Positions 58,710 to 64,000 of a stretch of DNA of 64,000 bases are shown one piece after another. The notes below the pieces were generated by a model that saw only the letters and a program-made list of their open reading frames with translations, was not told where the DNA came from and did no database searches. Numbering within the stretch: position 1 is the first letter of the stretch; each line of letters starts with the position of its first letter. Location: the NCBI RefSeq assembly GCF_004959855.1, contig NZ_SPNT01000007.1, positions 216,013 to 280,012 on the forward strand, given 5' to 3'. The position numbers were made by a program, and so were the translations under genes. The DNA comes from Nitratireductor sp. XY-223 (GTDB lineage Bacteria > Pseudomonadota > Alphaproteobacteria > Rhizobiales > Rhizobiaceae).

Positions 58710-59708
58710 ATGAATGCCCTACAGACCGCAAAGAAAGTGGTTCGCCAGTTCCATTCCGAGCTCGAATCCGCCGATTCGAACCAAATTTCCGATGTCCTTT
58801 CCGCACATGTTTCACAAAACTGCATCTGGCGCGGCGTCCATCCGTTCGGAGAACTCGAGGGCGTTCAGCCCATCGCCGAAACGTTCTGGATGCCACTCAA
58901 AGCGGCCATGCCTCACCTGAAGATCAGGGACGTGGTCTTCTTTGCCGGCGCCAATGAGATCGATCACGGCGGGACCGTCTGGGTGGTGTCCATGGGCCAC
59001 CTTGTGGGACTGTTCGACGCGCACTGGCTCGGCATCCGTCCGACCCGAAAAACCGCGCTGGTGCGTTACTGCGCCTTTCACCGGGTCGAGCAAGGCAGTA
59101 TCGCCGAATCCGTCATGCATGTGGACATCCCGGATCTCATGGCGCAGTCGGGGCAGAACCCGTTCCCACCGCAGACCGGGGCGGCCCTAAACCAACCGGG
59201 GCCAGCGACCCAGGACGGGCTGTTGTTTTCACCGCAGCCCGAGGCGGAAAGCACGGCTACGCTGGCCGTCATCAATTCCATGATCCGCAATCTCGGCCGG
59301 TGGCAATCCGGCTTGCCGCTACGGGAAGAACTTGCGCTGGATTGGCACGACGACATGGCCTGGTGGGGACCCGCAGGCATCGGCTCGGCCTTCACGATCG
59401 ATCGCTATGCCCGCCAACATGCCGGCCCGTTCCGCGCCTCGTTCGCGAACCGTTCGGAGACCAGGCACATCGCACGCCTGGCCGAGGGCCACTATGGCGG
59501 GTTCTTCGGCTGGCCGAACTTCACCGCCGAGCCGGTCGGCGGCTTCATGGGCATGCCGGCGACCGGAAAACCGGGCGAATTCCGTGTCATCGACATCTAC
59601 CGCCGGGCAGGCGAGAAGCTGGCGGAAAACTGGGTGTTCATCGACCTTTTGCATTTCTGGAAGCAGCAGGGCGTCGATTTCCTCGCCCGGCACGCGGATC
59701 TTGACTGA
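58710..59708 (+). CDS. Tandem SnoaL-like protein (paralogue group A, divergent gene)
   Basis: 332 residues with the group landmarks: IWRGVHPFGELEGV, GHLVGLFDAHWLGIRPTRKTALVRYCAFHRVEQG...IPDLMAQSGQ, AWWGPAGIGSAFTIDRYARQHAGPF, GGFFGWPNF, and LAENWVFIDLLHFWKQQGVDFLARH. It is transcribed alone, divergently from the ABC operon across the LacI operator, so it is probably in the same regulon. The ribosome site is weak (GAGAG). It ends 69 nt from the convergent molybdoenzyme gene. Confidence 0.87.
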   Translation: MNALQTAKKVVRQFHSELESADSNQISDVLSAHVSQNCIWRGVHPFGELEGVQPIAETFWMPLKAAMPHLKIRDVVFFAGANEIDHGGTVWVVSMGHLVGLFDAHWLGIRPTRKTALVRYCAFHRVEQGSIAESVMHVDIPDLMAQSGQNPFPPQTGAALNQPGPATQDGLLFSPQPEAESTATLAVINSMIRNLGRWQSGLPLREELALDWHDDMAWWGPAGIGSAFTIDRYARQHAGPFRASFANRSETRHIARLAEGHYGGFFGWPNFTAEPVGGFMGMPATGKPGEFRVIDIYRRAGEKLAENWVFIDLLHFWKQQGVDFLARHADLD

Positions 59709-59777
59709 TCCGGCCGGTACAGAAGGAGGCCCACGAACCGATCTACCGGCGCCGTGCCGCCGCTCCGGGCGGGAGCG

Positions 59778-62063
59778 TCAGCGTTTTCGCGGCACGCCCC
59801 CCGCCGGCGGTTTCGGTCCGTCCCACCTCATCACTTTGACGAGCGATGTGTGGGCTATATTGCCCTGGCTCAGTTCGGAACAGCCCTTGTCGATTGTCAG
59901 AACATTCGGATTGCCGCTGACCTCCACCGGTTCTCCATCGATCGTTTGCGGATCGAACCAGGCGCCGGCCGCGAGCGCCACCGTGTCGGGCCTTATTCCG
60001 TCCGTCAGGACGGCTCCGGCCAGGCAACGCCCACGCGCATTGAAAAGACAGACAAGATCGCTGTCCGCGATCCCCCGCGCCTTTGCCGCCTCGGGATGGA
60101 TGTAGAGCGCCTCGCAGCCCCTCACCTTCTTGCTCCGGGAAAAACTTCCATTGTCCAGCTGACCATGGAGGCGTGTCGCCGGTTGGCCGGAAATGAGGTG
60201 CAGGTCGTCTTTCGCGGCCGCGCTGTGGCCCAACCATTCCACCGGTTCTATCCATTGCGGATGTGCGGGACAGTCCGGCAGGCCGAAACTGCCGATCCGG
60301 TCGGAGACAATCTCGATCTTGCCGCTCTCCGTCTGAAGCGGCGCGCCGGCCGGGTCCTTGATGAAAGACTCGAGCTGGATCCTGTCCTCGTCAGTATCCG
60401 GGCACTCAAAAATGCCGGTCTCGCGAAACGCATCGAAATCCGGCAGTTCAAAGCCGTTTTGGCGCGCCACGTCGCCGGCTTCCTGCCACAACTGACGGAT
60501 CCAGTCGTCTTTGGACTTGCCTTGGGAAAATTCCGCGAGCGTGCCGAGCCTTTCAGCCAGCGCGCGGAAAATATCGTGATCGTCGCGGGCCTCGCCGAGC
60601 GGCTCCACGAGCTTGTCCATCCACACGAGACACGGATCGCGCCTGTTCATCATGATATCGGTGCGCTCGAGCGGCGACGTGGCAGGCAGGACGATGTCGG
60701 CCCTGCGGGCGGTTGCCGTCCACCATTGCTCGTTGACGATCACCGTCTCGGGGCGGGTCCAGGCCTTCTCCAGCCTGTAGAGATCCTGATGATGATGGAA
60801 CGGATTGCCGCCCACCCAGTAAACCAGCCGGATATCCGGATAGGTCTGATGCTCGCCGTCATAGCGGTACTCGGCAGCGGGGTGAAGCAGCATGTCGCTG
60901 ATGCGGGCGACGGGAATGGCTTGCGAAACAGGGTTTTGCCCCTGCGGAAAGGATGGCCAGTTCATCAGTTTCTTCGGCCGGCCTACGGGCGTTGTCGAAG
61001 CGTAGCCAAAGCCGAAGCCCGTACCGGGCCGGCCGATCTGGCCGAGCATGGCCGCCAGGGTCAATCCCATCCAGATCGGCTGTTCGCCATGATCGCCGCG
61101 CTGCAGGCTCCAGGCCACCGAAACCATGGTCTTGCTTTGGGCCATCCGGGCAGCCAGCCCTGCGATGGTTTCGGCCTCAATGTCACAGATCCCGGATGCC
61201 CATTCCGCAGTCTTTTCAATGCCGTCGCTGGCCCCGGTCAGGTAGGACTCGAACGTCTCCCACCCGTGGCAATATCGGGTCAGAAACGCCCTGTCGTGCC
61301 GGTTGTTACGGTAAAGCTCGTGCGCCAGACCCAGCATCAGCGCGGTGTCGGTGTTGGGCCGGATCGGCAGCCACTCGGTCGGACCTGTGCCGCAAAAATC
61401 CGGCCGCCGCGGCGAGATATTGACGGCGGCCATGCCGTTCTTGCCCGCCCGGTCCATCCAGTACTCCACCTCATGGGTGGAGGTGCCGCTCGATGTCACC
61501 TGGGCGGTGTTGGCCGATATGCCGCCAAAGGCCACCAGCAGTTCGCAATGCTCGGCCACCAGCGCCAGGCTGGTCATATTGTCCTGAAAGGCCCGTTGAG
61601 GCATGCCGACGATATAGGGCAGCAACACCTCGGCCGCGGCGTGCGAATAGGTGTTTCGGGAATAGGTGAAGCCACCGATCGTATTGAGGAAACGGCGCAG
61701 TTGCGATTGCGCGTGATGAAACCGCCCGGCGCTCGACCATCCATAGGAGCCCGCGAAGATCGCCTCGTTGCCATGGGTCATCCGAATCCTGTCAAGTTCG
61801 GCCGCAACCAGGTCGAGCGCTGTATCCCAGTCGGTTTCGACGTAGCTGTCATTGCAGCGGTCTGACGTGCTCCGGTTTTCCAGCCAGCCCCTGCGAATGG
61901 CGGGTTTTTTCACCCGCAGACCGGCATCCCTGACGGCGTCGATCCAGCCATCGGCAATCCTTGAAGGTGCGGGATCCTGTTCAATCCCCTCCAGGCGGAG
62001 CGTCTCGCCCTCACCCACCGCCCGATAGGTGCCCCAGTGGGCCGCGGTATAACGCATCGGCAA
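59778..62063 (-). CDS. Molybdopterin-dependent oxidoreductase (biotin-sulfoxide/TMAO reductase-like, cytoplasmic)
   Basis: About 761 residues of the DMSO-reductase family, BisC/TorZ branch. It begins RYTAAHWGTYRA, without Tat signal or N-terminal Fe-S cysteines. The Mo-ligand serine is expected in FAGSYGWSSAGRFHHAQ (Ser109 counted from ATG 62057). NTYSHAAAEVLLP, WGGNPFHHHQDL and VRGCEALYIHPEAAKARGIADSDLV are further family landmarks. The start is probably TTG 62063, 7 nt after GGAG, or ATG 62057. It would reduce S- or N-oxides in the cytoplasm. It lies 57 nt downstream of lsrF on the same strand, so it may be co-transcribed with that operon. Confidence 0.9.
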   Translation of the reverse strand: MPMRYTAAHWGTYRAVGEGETLRLEGIEQDPAPSRIADGWIDAVRDAGLRVKKPAIRRGWLENRSTSDRCNDSYVETDWDTALDLVAAELDRIRMTHGNEAIFAGSYGWSSAGRFHHAQSQLRRFLNTIGGFTYSRNTYSHAAAEVLLPYIVGMPQRAFQDNMTSLALVAEHCELLVAFGGISANTAQVTSSGTSTHEVEYWMDRAGKNGMAAVNISPRRPDFCGTGPTEWLPIRPNTDTALMLGLAHELYRNNRHDRAFLTRYCHGWETFESYLTGASDGIEKTAEWASGICDIEAETIAGLAARMAQSKTMVSVAWSLQRGDHGEQPIWMGLTLAAMLGQIGRPGTGFGFGYASTTPVGRPKKLMNWPSFPQGQNPVSQAIPVARISDMLLHPAAEYRYDGEHQTYPDIRLVYWVGGNPFHHHQDLYRLEKAWTRPETVIVNEQWWTATARRADIVLPATSPLERTDIMMNRRDPCLVWMDKLVEPLGEARDDHDIFRALAERLGTLAEFSQGKSKDDWIRQLWQEAGDVARQNGFELPDFDAFRETGIFECPDTDEDRIQLESFIKDPAGAPLQTESGKIEIVSDRIGSFGLPDCPAHPQWIEPVEWLGHSAAAKDDLHLISGQPATRLHGQLDNGSFSRSKKVRGCEALYIHPEAAKARGIADSDLVCLFNARGRCLAGAVLTDGIRPDTVALAAGAWFDPQTIDGEPVEVSGNPNVLTIDKGCSELSQGNIAHTSLVKVMRWDGPKPPAGGVPRKR

Positions 62064-62120
62064 ATGCTGTCTCCCGTCGCATCGGCGGCCGCGCGGGGGC
62101 GACCGGTGCCGCAATCCCGA

Positions 62121-63005
62121 CTACCCGTTTCGACTTTTCAGATCGTTATACATCTGCAACGCCTGTTCCGGCTTTTCAAGCTCGTGAACGACGCGGGAAA
62201 CGGCCTGGATCATGGCCACCGGATCGTCCGCCTGGAAGATGTTGCGGCCCATATCGACGCCTGCGGCGCCCTGGTCGATCGCCCGGTAGGCCATCTCCAG
62301 CGCATCGAGCTCCGGCAGTTTCTTGCCGCCGGCAATCACGATCGGGACCGAGCACCCGGCGCAGATCCGCTCGAAACCCTCCTCGACGAAATAGCTCTTG
62401 ACGTAATGCGCCCCGATTTCGGCGGCGATGCGGGTCGCCAGGCTGAAGTAGCGCTCGTCCCGTGCCATGTCCTTGCCGACGCCCGTCACGGCCAGTGTCG
62501 GAATGCCGTAGCGCTGCCCCTCGTTGATCAGCCTGGACACGTTCATGATGGATTTGTGCTCATACTCGGCGCCGATATAGATCTGCGAAGCCATGGCACA
62601 GGCGCCAAGGCGGATCGCGTCGTCGATATCGACGGAGACGGCCTCGTTGGAAAGCTCGGTCAGCACCGAACTGCCGGCCGTCGCGCGCAGGGCCACCGGC
62701 ACGTTCATCGTCGGCGGAATGACCGAGCGCAGTATGCCGCGCGTGCACATCAGCACGTCGGCATATTCGATCAGCGGAACGATCGACAGGTCGATGCGCT
62801 CCAAGCCGCTTGTCGGCCCCTGCAGGTAGCCATGGTCGAAAGCGAGCATGACCGTGCGGCCTGTCTTGGGATTGAACAACCGGCTGAGCCTGTTCTTCAG
62901 GCCCCAGTCATAATGGGCATTGCCCTTGATGATGAAGCCTTCCTTATCCTGCGGCCGGTCGAGCCCGAAATCCTTGCCGTCCTTGATGCCGTCCATGTCA
63001 GCCAT
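62121..63005 (-). CDS. lsrF: LsrF-type 3-hydroxy-5-phosphooxypentane-2,4-dione thiolase/aldolase
   Basis: 294 residues, very close to enterobacterial LsrF along the whole length: N-terminal [78 protein letters not shown], and [37 protein letters not shown]. The Schiff-base lysine is Lys203 in HYVKSYF. LsrF degrades phosphorylated autoinducer-2, passing an acetyl group to CoA. No lsrK, lsrR or lsrACDB gene is in the window, so its substrate here may be AI-2 phosphate or a related phosphoketose. It is followed by the BisC-like gene and preceded by the epimerase gene. Confidence 0.93.
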   Translation of the reverse strand: MADMDGIKDGKDFGLDRPQDKEGFIIKGNAHYDWGLKNRLSRLFNPKTGRTVMLAFDHGYLQGPTSGLERIDLSIVPLIEYADVLMCTRGILRSVIPPTMNVPVALRATAGSSVLTELSNEAVSVDIDDAIRLGACAMASQIYIGAEYEHKSIMNVSRLINEGQRYGIPTLAVTGVGKDMARDERYFSLATRIAAEIGAHYVKSYFVEEGFERICAGCSVPIVIAGGKKLPELDALEMAYRAIDQGAAGVDMGRNIFQADDPVAMIQAVSRVVHELEKPEQALQMYNDLKSRNG

Positions 63006-63082
63006 GTCGCGTCCTTCCTTTGAACTGTCTGTAAACGTGTCTCCAGGTGCCCGTCACGCCTCGTGAAGGGCCGGAGAAACTC

Positions 63083-63778
63083 CTAATCAAGCGCGTCTTT
63101 CATGCCGCGGAACGCCGCGGCCGGATCCGCGGTCCGCATCACGGCACTGCCGCTGACGACGAGGTCTGGGGCCACGCCTGCAATCTCGCCGATCGTGTCG
63201 GCGGTGACGCCGCCGTCGAGCTGGATGAGCGGCCCGTCCGGCCCGTAGCGCCGGCGCAGCTCGGCGACGCGACCGCAGGCCCGGTCTATGTCGGCCGGCT
63301 GCTTGCGGCGCGGATCGAGCGCGGCGACAAGCACCAGGTCGGGATCCATCGCAAGCAGTTCACCGGCATCGTCGAGCGTCGTATCGGGCATCAGGCACAG
63401 ACCGGCCAGGACGGGACGGCGCGCGCTTTCCGAGGCCGCGCGGATCGCGCGCAGCGCATCGGTCGGCGCTTCGGATTCGGCTTGCACAGTCACGATGTCA
63501 GAGCCTGCCGCGACAAAGTCCGCGACATGGTCCGCCGGCCTTTGCACCATGAGATGAACGTCGCGGATCATGTTGCCCGTCAACGCCTTGACGAAGCCGG
63601 GTCCGCCGCTGATCTGCGGCACGAAAACACCGTCCATGACGTCGAAATGCAGGATGTCGCAGCCCCACGAAGCGGCTGCCTCGGCATCGGCGCGCAGATT
63701 GCCGGGATCGCCCGCAAATATGCCGAGGCTGATGCCGCGGCAGCGTTCTTTCAGGGATTCCATAGCGTTACCAGTCAC
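63083..63778 (-). CDS. Ribulose-phosphate 3-epimerase-family protein
   Basis: 231 residues, TIM barrel of the Rpe family. Metal ligands and catalytic residues can be read: LHFDVMDGVFVPQ (His, Asp), DVHLMVQRP (His), and PLIQLDGGVTAD (Asp). The N-terminal SLGIFAGD replaces the usual SILSAD. The start is taken as GTG 63778, 6 nt after GGAGG; ATG 63763 would shorten it by five residues. It lies upstream of lsrF with a 77-nt gap. A specialised pentulose-phosphate epimerase is likely, not necessarily the housekeeping enzyme. Confidence 0.87.
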   Translation of the reverse strand: MTGNAMESLKERCRGISLGIFAGDPGNLRADAEAAASWGCDILHFDVMDGVFVPQISGGPGFVKALTGNMIRDVHLMVQRPADHVADFVAAGSDIVTVQAESEAPTDALRAIRAASESARRPVLAGLCLMPDTTLDDAGELLAMDPDLVLVAALDPRRKQPADIDRACGRVAELRRRYGPDGPLIQLDGGVTADTIGEIAGVAPDLVVSGSAVMRTADPAAAFRGMKDALD

Positions 63779-63806
63779 ATAAGGCCTCCATCGCCCGCCG
63801 GATCGA

Positions 63807-64000
63807 TCAAATCGTGAGGTCGAGTCTTGGTCTCCAGAAGGGTCTGAAGAGTTCGATCTTGGGGCATCGGTCCATGACCACCCTGAGGCCGGCGTCCTCG
63901 GCGAGCTTGGCGGCGTCGTCGTCATAGACGCCGATCTGGCCCCACAGCACCTTGGCGCCAATGTCGATCGCTTCCTGGGCGATGCCGTAGAGCTCCTCCT
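63807..64000 (-). CDS. CoA-binding-domain protein (N-terminus beyond window)
   Basis: Only the last ~64 codons are present. EELYGIAQEAIDIGAKVLWGQIGVYDDDAAKLAEDAGLRVVMDRCPKIE is the well-known end of YccU-like CoA-binding proteins, whose short Rossmann fold binds CoA. The stop TGA is at 63809-63807, 28 nt before the epimerase start codon, so these genes are probably in one operon. Its role beside LsrF, which uses CoA as acceptor, is suggestive. Confidence 0.85.
   Translation of the reverse strand, partial: EELYGIAQEAIDIGAKVLWGQIGVYDDDAAKLAEDAGLRVVMDRCPKIELFRPFWRPRLDLTI

Noticed and set aside
59754..61865. 703-codon open frame on the plus strand
   Set aside because: It is antisense to the BisC-like gene; its translation is Arg/Gly/Asp-rich without family motifs, a usual shadow in high-GC DNA.
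1..64000. CRISPR arrays, tRNA genes, insertion sequences, prophage
   Set aside because: No regularly spaced repeats, cloverleaf-like genes, transposase or integrase frames were seen.

Overview
This window is high-GC, almost gene-saturated bacterial DNA. It looks like an accessory catabolic region (chromid, megaplasmid or chromosomal catabolic island) of an alphaproteobacterium, most likely Hyphomicrobiales (Rhizobium/Mesorhizobium/Phyllobacteriaceae-like). That placement is an inference from base composition, the number of ABC uptake systems, long operons joined by ATGA and 8-nt overlaps, and the protein families present. There is no rRNA, tRNA, CRISPR array, insertion sequence or phage gene. 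No gene-free stretch exceeds 300 bases; the largest gap, 27187-27385, is a divergent promoter region.

Layout. (1) 1-6.5 kb: a minus-strand CoA-ester operon (MaoC hydratase, a solute-binding-like protein without signal peptide, CaiB/BaiF CoA transferase, secreted sugar-type binding protein cut by the window edge), a divergent MaoC + Gfo/Idh/MocA pair, and an IclR regulator. (2) 6.6-16.5 kb: a GntR-led nucleoside operon (BMP-type binding protein, fused ATPase, two permeases, cysteine hydrolase, PfkB kinase, nucleoside phosphorylase, SIS protein, aldehyde dehydrogenase). (3) 16.7-27.2 kb: a spermidine/putrescine-type ABC operon with two ATPase genes, two SDRs, a PuuE-like deacetylase, a small MCGLCG protein, a CobW GTPase and an amidase. 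It is divergent from a GntR regulator with two winged-helix domains and a second solute-binding homologue without signal peptide (27.4-29.7 kb). (4) 29.7-43.2 kb: a dipeptide-type ABC operon headed by an FAD oxidoreductase, divergent from a cyclase-family hydrolase, a second FAD oxidoreductase, a MarR regulator and a two-subunit indolepyruvate-type 2-oxoacid oxidoreductase. (5) 43.2-44.4 kb: an isolated, lower-GC secreted alpha/beta hydrolase. (6) 44.6-59.7 kb: a 14-gene sugar-ABC operon with a LacI regulator, three tandem-SnoaL proteins, a HisD-like dehydrogenase, SDR, bicupin, MetE-like protein, alpha/beta hydrolase and RraA. A fourth tandem-SnoaL paralogue is divergent across a LacI-type operator. 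(7) 59.8-64 kb: a cytoplasmic BisC-like molybdoenzyme, LsrF, a ribulose-phosphate-3-epimerase-family protein and the end of a CoA-binding protein.

Each block pairs an importer with a regulator and a private set of enzymes. The least familiar ones are the SnoaL/HisD/bicupin/MetE-like operon (6) and the double-FAD/cyclase/IOR system (4). Four binding-protein genes are each followed by a GC-rich hairpin ahead of the next transport gene, a recurrent device for making more binding protein than membrane components. Functions are assigned by reading motifs; no database search was run.
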